Shown piece after piece: positions 1 to 8,373 of a DNA stretch of 64,000 nt (position 1 is its first letter; each line of letters begins with the position of its first letter). The translations under genes and the position numbers were made by a program. The DNA is from Sinorhizobium fredii. GTDB lineage: Bacteria; Pseudomonadota; Alphaproteobacteria; Rhizobiales; Rhizobiaceae. The stretch is from the NCBI RefSeq assembly GCF_002944405.1, contig NZ_CP024307.1:2934501-2998500 (forward strand). The letters run 5' to 3'. A model generated the notes under the pieces. It did no database searches. It was not told the origin of the DNA and saw nothing but the letters and a program-made list of their open reading frames with translations.

Positions 1-710
1 GCGGCGAGCAGCGCCTCATTGGGCGTGTGGCGCAACCCGAGTCGGGCGAGCATGTCGTAGCGGGTCGAGCCGGAAAGGCCGAAGCTCGCGGCAACCCGCG
101 GACGCCAATAGGCGACCGCTTCCCGGGCAGCACGGCGCCCCTCCTCCGTCTCGGCAATTCGTTTCAGCCCGTCGATGCCGAGTTCGGCGTGGCGGGTTTC
201 GCGCGGCAAAATCGCCCGGAGGACTTCGGCAAGCGGCTGGTAGGAGACGCGCGCCAGTTCGCCGAGCTGAATGACGACCGCCTTGCCCATCAGCACGTTC
301 ATGACGACCGCATCGATCCAGCCTTCGAGCGGGTAGTGGAGGACCGAAAGCCGCATGTCGCCGCCGCGGCGCTCCGCACCGATATCGGCATTGCGGGGAA
401 GCCGCGCCGACCACGGGTGATGGACCGCATAACGCACCGTATCGGCACCAAAATCGCCCATGATCTCGAGCACCCGCCCCGCATGGTCCGCCTTTTCCAA
501 CACGATCCGCGCCGCCGCGATGCGCTCCTTGATCCCCGGAGCATCGTTGATGACATCGGCGAAGCCGGCAGAACCGGCGAGTTCGCTGTCGACGAAGCTC
601 GCCATCAGCCGGAGAAGTTCGCCGCGATAGCGCGGCGGCACGTTGTCCGGCGAGGTGAGCAGGCCGCCCTGGGCAAGATAGTCCTCGATCGGCATCGTTT
701 CATCGGACAT
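1..710 (-). CDS. PaaA/PaaC-like phenylacetic acid catabolic family protein (3' end outside window)
   Basis: About 236 residues are visible, starting at the ATG at 710; the C-terminus lies beyond the window edge. The sequence resembles the ferritin-like fold of phenylacetyl-CoA epoxidase subunits and contains an ExxH motif (ETRHAELG) of the kind that binds a diiron centre. It follows the paaE stop by about 20 bp on the same strand, so it is probably the last or a late gene of the paa operon. It is not one of the canonical PaaA-E subunits, all of which are present upstream. A role as an extra oxygenase-like or accessory subunit is inference; its exact function is unknown. Confidence 0.75.
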   Translation of the reverse strand, partial: MSDETMPIEDYLAQGGLLTSPDNVPPRYRGELLRLMASFVDSELAGSAGFADVINDAPGIKERIAAARIVLEKADHAGRVLEIMGDFGADTVRYAVHHPWSARLPRNADIGAERRGGDMRLSVLHYPLEGWIDAVVMNVLMGKAVVIQLGELARVSYQPLAEVLRAILPRETRHAELGIDGLKRIAETEEGRRAAREAVAYWRPRVAASFGLSGSTRYDMLARLGLRHTPNEALLA

Positions 711-730
711 GGAACTTCTCCCTGGGAGCA

Positions 731-1807
731 TCACTGGTCGTAGCTGACGACGATGCGGTCGCTCAGCGGATAGCATTGGCAGGTCAGCACATAGCCCTGC
801 TCGACCTCGTAGTCCTCCAGCGCATGGTTGGTCTCCATCTCAACCTCGCCCTCGACCACCTTGGCGCGGCAGGTGGAACAGACGCCCGCCTTGCAGGCGT
901 AGGGCGCATCCATCCTGTTTTCGAGTGCGGCTTCGAGGAGGCTCTGCCCCTGTTTCGGAAAGCTGAAGTTGCGCGTCGTACCATCGAGGGTGACGGTCGC
1001 CTCGCAACTCGATTGCCTGTCGGCACCGGCAGCACTTGCGACCTTGCGCCGTGCACGGCCGGGCTGCGAGGACGCGAACAGCTCGAACTTGATCTGCTCG
1101 TCGCCAAGTCCGTGCGCGCGCAGCGCCGCGGCGATCGCCAGCATCATCGGTTCCGGGCCGCAGATGAAGACGGTGTCGACCGATTTCAGATCGATCCAGC
1201 TGCGGAACAGCGCCTCGCATTTCTCCGCGTCGACCCGTCCGGTAAAAAGGTCGATATCCTGGGCTTCGCTTTCGAGGACATGCAATGCCGCAAACCGCCC
1301 GAGATAGAGGTTCTTGAGGTCTTCGAGCTCCTCGCGAAACATGATCGAGCTGACGTGTCGGTTGGCATAGACCAGCGTGAACTGGGACCGCGGCTCGCGC
1401 GCAAGCGTCGTCTTGATGATCGAGAGGAGCGGCGTGATGCCGCTGCCGCCGGCAAAGCCGAGATAGTGTTTTGCCGCATCCGGCTCAATCGGCGTGAAGA
1501 AGCCCCCCATCGGCGGCATCGCTTCCAGCATCTCGCCGCGCTTGAGCTCCTCGTTCGCCCAGGTGGAGAAGCAGCCGCCGTCGACGCGCTTGATGCCGAC
1601 CCTCAGCACACCTTCGTCCTTTCCGGCGCAGATCGAATAGGAGCGGCGCAGCTCCTCGCCGTCGAACATCCGGCGAAACGTCAGGTACTGGCCTTGCGTG
1701 AAATCGAAGGCGGCGCGGTCTTCTTCCCGCGGCATGAGCGTCACGACCACGGCATCGCGCGTTTCGCGCCGGACTTCGGTGACTTGCAGGGGGTGGAAAC
1801 GTGCCAT
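731..1807 (-). CDS. paaE: Phenylacetyl-CoA epoxidase, reductase subunit PaaE
   Basis: This 358-residue flavo-iron-sulfur reductase passes electrons from NAD(P)H to the diiron subunit of the ring epoxidase. The N-terminal half is ferredoxin reductase-like, with an FAD motif RRSYSIC near residue 54 and a nucleotide-binding GFAGGSGITP near residue 118, then CGPEPMM. The C-terminus is a plant-type [2Fe-2S] domain with CKAGVCSTC and a fourth Cys 29 residues later, the spacing expected for this fold. It is the fifth gene of paaABCDE. Length and domain order are normal for PaaE (also named PaaK). Confidence 0.95.
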   Translation of the reverse strand: MARFHPLQVTEVRRETRDAVVVTLMPREEDRAAFDFTQGQYLTFRRMFDGEELRRSYSICAGKDEGVLRVGIKRVDGGCFSTWANEELKRGEMLEAMPPMGGFFTPIEPDAAKHYLGFAGGSGITPLLSIIKTTLAREPRSQFTLVYANRHVSSIMFREELEDLKNLYLGRFAALHVLESEAQDIDLFTGRVDAEKCEALFRSWIDLKSVDTVFICGPEPMMLAIAAALRAHGLGDEQIKFELFASSQPGRARRKVASAAGADRQSSCEATVTLDGTTRNFSFPKQGQSLLEAALENRMDAPYACKAGVCSTCRAKVVEGEVEMETNHALEDYEVEQGYVLTCQCYPLSDRIVVSYDQ

Positions 1808-1833
1808 TTAAGCGGGCCTCACTCTGGATCGCG

Positions 1834-2358
1834 TCAGATGCACTTGAAATAATCGAAAGGTTCTAGGCAGTCGGAGCAGCGATAGCTCGCCTTGCACGGA
1901 GTCGACCCGAACTGGCTGACCTTTTCGGTCCGTGAGGATCCGCAGCGGGGACAGCCGACCGTCAGACTCGGGCGACCGGAGAGACGGTCGATCCGCTTGA
2001 GCAGCGTTCCGTCCGCGGCCGTACCGTCGACCGGCGGCGCGATCCCATAGGTCTTGAGCTTGTCGCGGCCCTCGGCGCTGATCCAGTCGGTGGTCCAGGC
2101 CGGCGAGAGCCGGCGTTCGAGCCTGACGCGTTTGAGCCCCTTTTCATGGAGCGCCCGTTCGATATCCAGGTTGATCACCGTCGTGGCGGGACAGCCCGAA
2201 TAGGTCGGCGTCACCGTCACCACCACCGTGCCGCCGTCCCAGGCGACATCACGAACGATGCCGAGATCCGTAACCGAAATGACCGGAATCTCCGGGTCGG
2301 GCACTTGCGCAAGCCAGTCCCAGACATCCTTGATCGACGGAAGCGTCGCGGTTGCCAT
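1834..2358 (-). CDS. paaD: Phenylacetate degradation protein PaaD (MIP18 family)
   Basis: PaaD supports assembly or maturation of the epoxidase complex, probably of its Fe-S centre. The N-terminal half is a MIP18/DUF59 domain (DPEIPVISVTDLGIVRDV near residue 21). The C-terminus carries a zinc-ribbon-like set of cysteines, CPRCGSS followed by CxxC near the end, as usual for PaaD. I chose the ATG at 2358, which follows a GGAGG ribosome site by five bases; a TTG lies one codon earlier. It lies between paaC and paaE in a tight operon. Confidence 0.92.
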   Translation of the reverse strand: MATATLPSIKDVWDWLAQVPDPEIPVISVTDLGIVRDVAWDGGTVVVTVTPTYSGCPATTVINLDIERALHEKGLKRVRLERRLSPAWTTDWISAEGRDKLKTYGIAPPVDGTAADGTLLKRIDRLSGRPSLTVGCPRCGSSRTEKVSQFGSTPCKASYRCSDCLEPFDYFKCI

Positions 2359-2367
2359 CAAAGCCTC

Positions 2368-3156
2368 CTACCAGGTGGCGCCCGGATAGGCGCGCTGCAG
2401 GAACTGCAGCTCGGCGAGCACGTAGCCGAGATGCTCTGTATGAATGCCGCGCTTGCCGCCCCTGTGCATATAGCCGTCGGCGGGCTTCTTCAGCGTCGCC
2501 TCTGAGAGCGCTTCCGCAACCAGCGCATCCCATTCCGCCTTGAGGCTTGCGGGCTCGGGCGCCACACCGGCGGCGACAAGGGCCGCGTCGGAGGCTTCGT
2601 TCACGAACATCTCGCCGGTATAGGGCCAGAGATCATCAAGCGCTCCCTGCATGCGGGCATGGCTTTCCGCCGTTCCGTCACCGAGCCGGATGACGAGGTC
2701 GCGGCTGCGCTGGAGATGGTAGGCCACCTCCTTGGACGCCTTCTCGGCGATCGCGGCAACGCGCGCATCGGAAGAGCCTAACAGCGCCCTCAGACAGAGG
2801 TAGTGCCACGCGTCGAAAAGGAACTGGCGCATCAGCGTCTTGCCGAAATCGCCGTTCGGACGTTCTGTAAGCAACAGATTACGGAAATCGCGCGCGTCCC
2901 GGAGATAGGCGAGATCGTCGGCGCTGCGGCCCTCGCCTTCGACCTCGCTCGCGAGACCCAGCCACAACTGCGTCTGGCCGATAAAGTCGAGCGCCGTGTT
3001 AGCGAGCGCGATGTCTTCCTCGAGCGCCGGGCCGTGGCCGCACCATTCCGAAAGGCGATGGCCGAGGACAAGGGTGCTGTCGCCCATGCGCAGCAGGAAC
3101 TCGAAAAGTGCGGCGCGGTCGACGGCCGTGTCCGTCACGGTTGCTCTACCCATCAC
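2368..3156 (-). CDS. paaC: Phenylacetyl-CoA epoxidase, structural subunit PaaC
   Basis: PaaC is the non-catalytic ferritin-like partner of PaaA in the AC core of the epoxidase. The protein is about 262 residues and all-helical, with RMGDSTLVLGHRLSEWCG near the N-terminus and DFIGQTQLWL in the first helices. Its start overlaps the paaB stop: either GTG at 3156 overlaps the TGA, or ATG at 3153 directly follows. Both imply translational coupling. Its ferritin-like core is not expected to bind iron, as in known PaaC proteins. Confidence 0.93.
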   Translation of the reverse strand: MMGRATVTDTAVDRAALFEFLLRMGDSTLVLGHRLSEWCGHGPALEEDIALANTALDFIGQTQLWLGLASEVEGEGRSADDLAYLRDARDFRNLLLTERPNGDFGKTLMRQFLFDAWHYLCLRALLGSSDARVAAIAEKASKEVAYHLQRSRDLVIRLGDGTAESHARMQGALDDLWPYTGEMFVNEASDAALVAAGVAPEPASLKAEWDALVAEALSEATLKKPADGYMHRGGKRGIHTEHLGYVLAELQFLQRAYPGATW

Positions 3157-3437
3157 ATGTGCCCCACTTCGTCGGGAATGTCGAAGAAGGTCGGATGGCG
3201 GTAGACCTTCGAATTCGAAGGCTCGAAAAGCGGCCCCTTTTCAGAGGGCGCGCTGGCGACGATGTCGCTCGAACGCACCACCCAGATGCTGACGCCCTCA
3301 TTGCGGCGCGTGTAGACGTCGCGGGCGTTGTTGATTGCCATTTCCGCGTCCGGCGCATGCAGGCTGCCCACGTGTCGGTGGTTCAGCCCGTGCTGGCCGC
3401 GGATGAAAACCTCCCAGAGGGGCCATTCGCTGGACAT
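3153..3437 (-). CDS. paaB: Phenylacetyl-CoA epoxidase subunit PaaB
   Basis: PaaB is a 94-residue bridging subunit of the multicomponent epoxidase; it organises higher-order assembly of PaaAC and is needed for activity. The start MSSEWPLWEVFIRG and the segment NARDVYTRRNEGVSIWVV are characteristic of the family. Length is normal. It lies between paaA (gap 18 bp) and paaC (overlap), consistent with co-translation. Confidence 0.94.
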   Translation of the reverse strand: MSSEWPLWEVFIRGQHGLNHRHVGSLHAPDAEMAINNARDVYTRRNEGVSIWVVRSSDIVASAPSEKGPLFEPSNSKVYRHPTFFDIPDEVGHM

Positions 3438-3455
3438 GCTGCTCTCTCCCTATCT

Positions 3456-4457
3456 CTACTCGGCAGCGATCGACTTGGCGCGTCGAGCCGCGACCTTCTC
3501 CGCATGCGCCGTCAGGCCGTCGCGGAACCAGGTGCCATCCTCCCAGGCCTTCCTGCGCGCCCCGAGGCGTTCAGCATTGCAGGGGCCGTTGCCGGCGATC
3601 ACCTCGAAGAACTCGCTCCAGTCCGGCTCGCCGAAATCGTAGCCGCCCTTTTCGTCGTTCCACTTGAGGTCCGGATCTGGAACGGTGAGTCCTAGATACT
3701 CGGCCTGGGGCACCGTCTGATCGACGAACTTTTGACGGAGCTCATCATTCGAGTTCTGCTTGATCTTCCAGGCCATCGACTGGGCCGAGTGGACGGAGGC
3801 ATCGTCGGAGGGGCCGAACATCATCAGCGACGGCCACCACCAGCGGTCCAGCGCATCCTGAACCATCGCTTTTTGGGCCCGCGTGCCCTTCACCATCTTC
3901 GCCAGAATGTCGAAGCCTTGGCGCTGATGGAAGCTTTCCTCCTTGCAGATCCTCACCATGGCGCGCGCATAGGGCCCGTAGGAACAGCGCTGCAGCGGCA
4001 CCTGGTTCATGATCGCCGCGCCGTCGACCAGCCAGCCGATGGCACCGATGTCCGCCCAGGAGAGCGTCGGATAGTTGAAGATCGAGGAATATTTTGCCTT
4101 GCCGCTGTGCAACTGGTCATACATCTGATCGCGGCTGATCCCCAGCGTCTCGGCGGCGCAGTAGAGATAGAGGCCGTGGCCGGCCTCATCCTGGACCTTG
4201 GCAAGCAGTATCGCCTTGCGCTCCAGCGTCGGCGCACGGGTGATCCAGTTGCCTTCCGGCAACTGACCGACGATTTCGGAATGGGCGTGCTGGCTGATCT
4301 GGCGGATGAGCGTCTTACGGTAGCCTTCCGGCATCCATTCCTTCGGCTCGATCTTTTGGCCCGCATCAATGCGCTGCTGGAAGGCGCGCTCTTGCGCATC
4401 CATCTCGCCGAGACCCTTGACGCGGGCAGCGTCGGTTTTCACCATTTGCGCATACAT
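3456..4457 (-). CDS. paaA: Phenylacetyl-CoA epoxidase, catalytic diiron subunit PaaA
   Basis: PaaA carries out the oxygen-dependent 1,2-epoxidation of the aromatic ring of phenylacetyl-CoA. The 333-residue protein shows the two ExxH iron-binding motifs of the bacterial multicomponent monooxygenase fold, within QDEAGHG near residue 124 and EESFHQRQ near residue 207, preceded by a glutamate in HAHSEIVG. A strong Shine-Dalgarno (GGAGGAGTAGGACC) precedes the ATG at 4457. It is the first intact gene of the operon; the decayed thiolase at 4473-4809 lies between it and the promoter. Confidence 0.95.
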   Translation of the reverse strand: MYAQMVKTDAARVKGLGEMDAQERAFQQRIDAGQKIEPKEWMPEGYRKTLIRQISQHAHSEIVGQLPEGNWITRAPTLERKAILLAKVQDEAGHGLYLYCAAETLGISRDQMYDQLHSGKAKYSSIFNYPTLSWADIGAIGWLVDGAAIMNQVPLQRCSYGPYARAMVRICKEESFHQRQGFDILAKMVKGTRAQKAMVQDALDRWWWPSLMMFGPSDDASVHSAQSMAWKIKQNSNDELRQKFVDQTVPQAEYLGLTVPDPDLKWNDEKGGYDFGEPDWSEFFEVIAGNGPCNAERLGARRKAWEDGTWFRDGLTAHAEKVAARRAKSIAAE

Positions 4458-4472
4458 GGTCCTACTCCTCCG

Positions 4473-4809
4473 TCAGAGAATGATGGCAAAGGCCTGGCCG
4501 ACGCCGATGCACATCCTGCACAGCGCACGCGCGACCGCCCTGGCGGTGAAGCTGATGGGTGGCGGTCGTCACCAGCCGTGCGCCGCTTATGCTGAGCGGA
4601 CGAACCCGCACTTTGTGCCGCGGTCCCGCGCGCTTCGTTGCGTTCGGCGACTGCATCCTGATCGTCGTAGCTGACGCCGAAGTCCTCGCCCATATTGTCG
4701 GCCGTCTCCGGCAGGGAATCAACACAGAAGGCCGCCCGGAGCTTCGGGCCCGCGAAGCGTCGGCTGGTGCTGGGGTCCATAAAGGACGCAGGCTGAAAGC
4801 CTCAGGCAT
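4473..4809 (-). pseudogene. Decayed 3-oxoadipyl-CoA/acetyl-CoA thiolase remnant
   Basis: Three collinear pieces of a PcaF/PaaJ-type thiolase remain. The start ATG at 4809 reads MPEAF after a GGAGG-type ribosome site. A central piece (about 4756-4607) reads FCVDSLPETADNMGEDF, matching the conserved GVDSMPETAENVAEDF region. The C-terminal piece is split over two frames: GARLVTTATHQLHRQGGR, then CRMCIGVGQAFAIIL followed by TGA at 4473. The last contains the conserved active-site Cys region of thiolases. Only about 110 of roughly 400 codons survive, so large internal deletions and frameshifts have removed function. Its position as first gene of the paa operon fits a lost beta-oxidation step. Confidence 0.85.
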
Positions 4810-4843
4810 GTGACTCCTCCCACTGGATCGGTAATTTTCATTA

Positions 4844-4860
4844 ACCGACCGATCGGTCAG
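4844..4860. promoter_or_regulatory. Palindromic operator upstream of the paa operon (TetR/PaaR-type)
   Basis: The sequence contains GACCGATCGGTC (4847-4858), a perfect 12-bp palindrome within ACCGACCGATCGGTCAG, about 38 bp upstream of the thiolase remnant's start codon. Phenylacetate regulons in many proteobacteria are controlled by TetR-family PaaR, whose operators are of the ACCGACCGGTCGGT kind. Assignment to PaaR is inference; no paaR gene is in the window. Confidence 0.6.
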
Positions 4861-4879
4861 ATATATAGCGCAAGTTATG

Positions 4880-5279
4880 TCACGCCGCAACGGCGATTAT
4901 GAATTTTTTTGTGACATGTCGGGGGAGCTGGCGGTGGGAGGTGGCGGCCGGTGCGGGGCCATGTCTTCGAGGGGCGCAGGCGGTACTGGAGCGCGACTTG
5001 GCTCGCCGGAATGGCGGCGAGCCGCCGGGCGAGCCCCCTACGCTGACCGTAAAGGCAGCCTTCGGCGCCGATTTCGGCCACAGCTTGTACGGTCGCCACG
5101 TAGGAGCGCGGTCGCCGGGAGCGGCGCCGAGTGGCGGAAGATCGCTGCGTGGTCGTTGCCCGGACTAAAGAGGTGCGCTGCCAATGGCAGCTTAAGGCCC
5201 CGAGCCGACCAGTCCATGTCTCGCTTGCGCCGATTCGACCAAAGAGGAGGGCAAGAGCCTGCGGTTCAGTGCCTTTGGA
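4880..5279. other. Gene-free stretch between the paa promoter and vapC
   Basis: About 400 bp hold no open frame that resembles a protein family. Several frames stay open for 70-160 codons, but their composition is arginine/glycine-rich and they lack a plausible ribosome site. No terminal inverted repeats or transposase remnants were recognised. The stretch may be a junction scar from rearrangement near the toxin-antitoxin pair. Confidence 0.4.
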
Positions 5280-5698
5280 CTATGCATTATTCCAAGGATT
5301 TACAACGGTTAGCCCTGCCGCTTCAAAGGGGCCGATGTCGCGTGTCGCTATGATGAACCCGTTAGAGGAGGCAATGGCGGCAATATATCCGTCGGGGGTC
5401 GGAAACCCCTTGCCGGCCGTTCTGGCTTTCACAGCCAAGGCGGCGTAGTGCCGAGCAGCGCCGGTGTCGAACGGCAATATGCGATCGCCGAACAGGCCGA
5501 GCATGCCATCAAGCGTTTCGGTCAGTGCTGCTTTCGCCGACCGTCCGGCAACGCAGCGATGCCGAACAGCATTTCGGCCAGCATTACATTCGACAAATAC
5601 AGGGTTTCGGCGACCTGCGCGTTCAGCCAGGAACGGACGGCCGGGTTGGGCTCTGGTCTCATCGCCTCGGAAACGACATTCGTATCCAAGACGATCAT
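5280..5698 (-). pseudogene. PIN-domain toxin VapC/FitB, frameshifted
   Basis: VapC-type PIN domains are Mg-dependent RNases. The start at 5698 reads MIVLDTNVVSEAM, with the conserved first Asp and the FitB-like VVSE. The reading frame runs to IAALPDGRRKQH and then stops near 5522. Dropping back one frame restores ALTETLDGMLGLF and a normal PIN C-terminus to the stop at 5280 (ATRDIGPFEAAGL, then NPW). The total of 419 bp is one base short of a whole number of codons, so one base is missing near 5528-5531. The start overlaps the antitoxin stop (ATGA). Sequencing error is the main alternative. Confidence 0.85.
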
Positions 5699-5946
5699 TC
5701 GAACCTTATTGGCTCTGCTGCCTCGTCACGACGCTGGTCGAGTACCGCGAAATCATCATTGGTCAGCCCCTGCCGCCGGCTGAGCTCAGCGAGGATGTCT
5801 CCCATGCGGACGCGCTGCTCCGGCTTCACGACACTTTCCAGAATGTCGCGGACTTCCGCCTCCGTGCTGCGGCCGTGTAGCGCAGCCCGCACGCGCAGGG
5901 CGCGATGCACTTCATCGGGCACATTCCGAATTGTCAGAATGACCAT
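5695..5946 (-). CDS. FitA/VapB-like ribbon-helix-helix antitoxin
   Basis: This 83-residue protein starts with MVILTIRNVPDEVHRALRVR, the DNA-binding ribbon-helix-helix of FitA/VapB antitoxins, followed by HGRSTEAEVRDILES and a charged C-terminal tail of the type that neutralises PIN toxins. It overlaps the toxin gene by four bases. Because the toxin gene is frameshifted, the antitoxin probably survives as a solitary repressor or as a relic. The pair sits between the paa and ben-cat blocks. Confidence 0.88.
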   Translation of the reverse strand: MVILTIRNVPDEVHRALRVRAALHGRSTEAEVRDILESVVKPEQRVRMGDILAELSRRQGLTNDDFAVLDQRRDEAAEPIRFE

Positions 5947-6029
5947 CGTCGAAACCTCGCGCTCGCCTTTATTGACCGCAATATGATGATCGTGCAGTTA
6001 CACCGCAAGCCGTTCGCCTTGCCGCCGAG

Positions 6030-6878
6030 TCACCAATCGCTGTCGAGAAACTCGATAAGCGCAGCATTGAATGTCGAAGCCGACTCGACATTGACCATAT
6101 GGCGGCCCGGCAATGAGACGTGGCGACCCCAGTGCACACCAACGGCGATGCCCTCCAAATCGGCCGGCGGACACACCGGATCGTCTTCGCCGGAGACGGC
6201 AAGCACGGGGTTTGCGATCCGGCCGACTTCCTCCCGCAGATCCGCCCCGGCCAGAGCTGCGCAACAGCCGATATAGCCGTCGACCTTGGTCGCGGCGAAC
6301 GTGTCACGCATCTCGCGGACGGTGTCGCCTTCAGCGGTTCTGAACTCCGGCGTGAACCAGCGCTCGGCGGTGGCGGCGGCGAGCTCCCCAATGCCGTTTT
6401 CCCGCACGGCGGCAATGCGCGCGACCCAGCTTTCCGCGGTGCCGATCTTGGCGGACGTCGCGCACACAACAAGCTTGTCCAGCCGTTCTCCGGCATGAAT
6501 GGCCAGCCACTGTCCGGTCAGACCGCCGATGGAGAGGCCGCAGAAATGCGCCCGCTCTATCTCAAGCGCATCGAGCAGCGCGATGACGTCGTGACCAAGA
6601 TCGGACAGTGCATAGGGCGGCGGCGGTGCCGAAGACAGGCCATGACCGCGGCGATCGTAACGCAGCAGGCGATATTGGTGCGAGAGCGCGGCCACCTGCG
6701 CAGCCCACATGTGCAGGTCGGTACCGACCGAATTGCAGAACATGAGCCAAGGCTTGCCGGAAGCGGCCGTATCGCCGTCGATACGGTAATGAAGGCGGTG
6801 ACTTTCGAGATCTAGATAGGGCACGGCTCGAGGGCTTCGGTTTTTTTGAAGAGGCTTACGGGCGATTCGGACGAACAC
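6030..6878 (-). CDS. pcaD: 3-oxoadipate enol-lactonase
   Basis: PcaD hydrolyses 3-oxoadipate enol-lactone to 3-oxoadipate, the step at which the catechol and protocatechuate branches merge. The alpha/beta hydrolase fold shows the nucleophile elbow GLSIGG, an upstream YDRRGHGLS strand-turn, GEDDPVCPP with the acid residue, and GRHMVNVE with the catalytic His. The longest frame begins at 6878, but homologues start at about PYLDLESHRLHYRIDG, so a GTG near 6824 may be the true start; neither has an obvious ribosome site. It is the last gene of the cat-ben block and supplies the step after CatC. Confidence 0.88.
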   Translation of the reverse strand: MFVRIARKPLQKNRSPRAVPYLDLESHRLHYRIDGDTAASGKPWLMFCNSVGTDLHMWAAQVAALSHQYRLLRYDRRGHGLSSAPPPPYALSDLGHDVIALLDALEIERAHFCGLSIGGLTGQWLAIHAGERLDKLVVCATSAKIGTAESWVARIAAVRENGIGELAAATAERWFTPEFRTAEGDTVREMRDTFAATKVDGYIGCCAALAGADLREEVGRIANPVLAVSGEDDPVCPPADLEGIAVGVHWGRHVSLPGRHMVNVESASTFNAALIEFLDSDW

Positions 6879-6999
6879 TCATCCTATGACGTAGTGTCGA
6901 CCGTGCTCGCCGCGAGAAAGGCGCCGACGGCCGGGTTACGATCGGCCGTCGGCAGAAGCGTAATGAGCGGCTCGGGCCACCGCTCATCGTACCACCGCC

Positions 7000-8334
7000 C
7001 TACGCGGCAGCGAGTTGGACGGTGCCGGCGCGGCGGGCGTTGCTGACCGCGAAGACCAGCATGGCGAGCGCCGAGACCGCCGCGGGGATGGCGAAAATCA
7101 GGAAGTTCTGCTGGAGCGGAAGTTGCTGCGCGAGGAGCACGCCGCCGAGCGTCGGGCCGACGATGGCGCCGATGCGGCCCACGCCCGAGGCCCAACCCAA
7201 CCCGGTCGACCGGACGGAGAGATTGTAGAGCTGCGCGACGCTGGCATAGAGCAGGATCTGCGTGCCGATCGTCGTGGCGCCGGCAATAAAGACCATCAGG
7301 AACAGCAGTCCCGCCGGCAGGTTGAAGCCGATCAGCGCGATCGAGGCAGTCGCTGCAACGAAGAAGGCGACCACCACTTTCGGCAGGCCGAAGCGGTCGC
7401 CGAGCCAGCCGCCGGCGATCGCGCCCGCCATGCCGCCGAAGTTGAGCGAGAAGAGGCTGAGCAGGCTCGCCTTTTCGGCATAGCCGGCTTCCTGGAGAAC
7501 TTTCGGCAGCCAGGACGAGAGCAGATAGACGAGCAACAGGCAGCAGAAAAAGGCGACCCACAGCATCAGCGTGCGCAGCGTCCGCTGGTGCCGGAACAGT
7601 TCGGCGACCGACGCAGACGCGCCCTTGGCTTCGGAGAAGACCAGCCTGTCTTCACTGACGAGGCGCGCGGACGGGACGATCTTCGCATAGATTTGTCTAG
7701 CCTTTTCCTGCTCGCCCTGGCGAATGAGGAAGCCGAGCGATTCCGGCAGCTTCCACAGGATGACCGGCAACAGCACCAGCGGCAGCGCGGCAACGAAGAA
7801 CATCGGCTTCCAGCCGAATTGCGGGATGAGACCGATGCCGAGGCCCGCCGCGACCATGCCGCCGACCGAATAGCCGGAGAACATCAGCGCCACCATGGTG
7901 CCGCGCAGGCGCTTCGGCGCATATTCGTTCATCAGCGCCACGGCATTCGGCATCAGCCCGCCGCAGCCGAGCCCGGCGAAGAAGCGGAAGACCTTGAACT
8001 GTTCCGGCGAACCTGCAAAGCCGGTGAGAAGGGTCGAGACGGTGAACAGCAGAAAGCTGATCGCGATGCCCTTCTTCCGGCCGATCCTGTCGGCCAGCGG
8101 CCCGAAGAACAGGGCGCCGAACATCATGCCGAACAGCGCCCAGGCCTGCAGCGCGCCGGCCTGGGGTTTGCTCAGACCCCATTCGTCCATCAGCGTCGGC
8201 AGGACGGTGCCGGCGACGAAGACGTCGTAGCCGTCGACGATCAGCAGCAGGGCGCAGAGCCCCACCACCAGCCACTGGAATCCCCCGAACGGATTGTTAT
8301 CTATTGCTTCATTCACATCGATAGTGCGCATCAT
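7000..8334 (-). CDS. benK: MFS aromatic acid/H+ symporter, probably benzoate transporter BenK
   Basis: This 444-residue inner-membrane protein has about 12 hydrophobic segments in the pattern of the aromatic acid:H+ symporter (AAHS) family. It carries the family's DGYD motif in the first membrane segment (LLIVDGYDVFV) and the loop motif ADRIGRKKG. PcaK, BenK and related carriers cannot be separated by eye. Placement directly behind benABCD argues for benzoate uptake. A GGGGAGGAG ribosome site lies just ahead of the ATG at 8334. Confidence 0.88.
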   Translation of the reverse strand: MMRTIDVNEAIDNNPFGGFQWLVVGLCALLLIVDGYDVFVAGTVLPTLMDEWGLSKPQAGALQAWALFGMMFGALFFGPLADRIGRKKGIAISFLLFTVSTLLTGFAGSPEQFKVFRFFAGLGCGGLMPNAVALMNEYAPKRLRGTMVALMFSGYSVGGMVAAGLGIGLIPQFGWKPMFFVAALPLVLLPVILWKLPESLGFLIRQGEQEKARQIYAKIVPSARLVSEDRLVFSEAKGASASVAELFRHQRTLRTLMLWVAFFCCLLLVYLLSSWLPKVLQEAGYAEKASLLSLFSLNFGGMAGAIAGGWLGDRFGLPKVVVAFFVAATASIALIGFNLPAGLLFLMVFIAGATTIGTQILLYASVAQLYNLSVRSTGLGWASGVGRIGAIVGPTLGGVLLAQQLPLQQNFLIFAIPAAVSALAMLVFAVSNARRAGTVQLAAA

Positions 8335-8373
8335 CGCTCCTCCCCGAGTTGCTACGCAGTCAGTCTTGAAATG

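Noticed and set aside
4877..5353. Plus-strand frame across the gap before vapC
   Set aside because: Low-complexity Arg/Gly-rich sequence without motif; it runs into the antisense of vapC.
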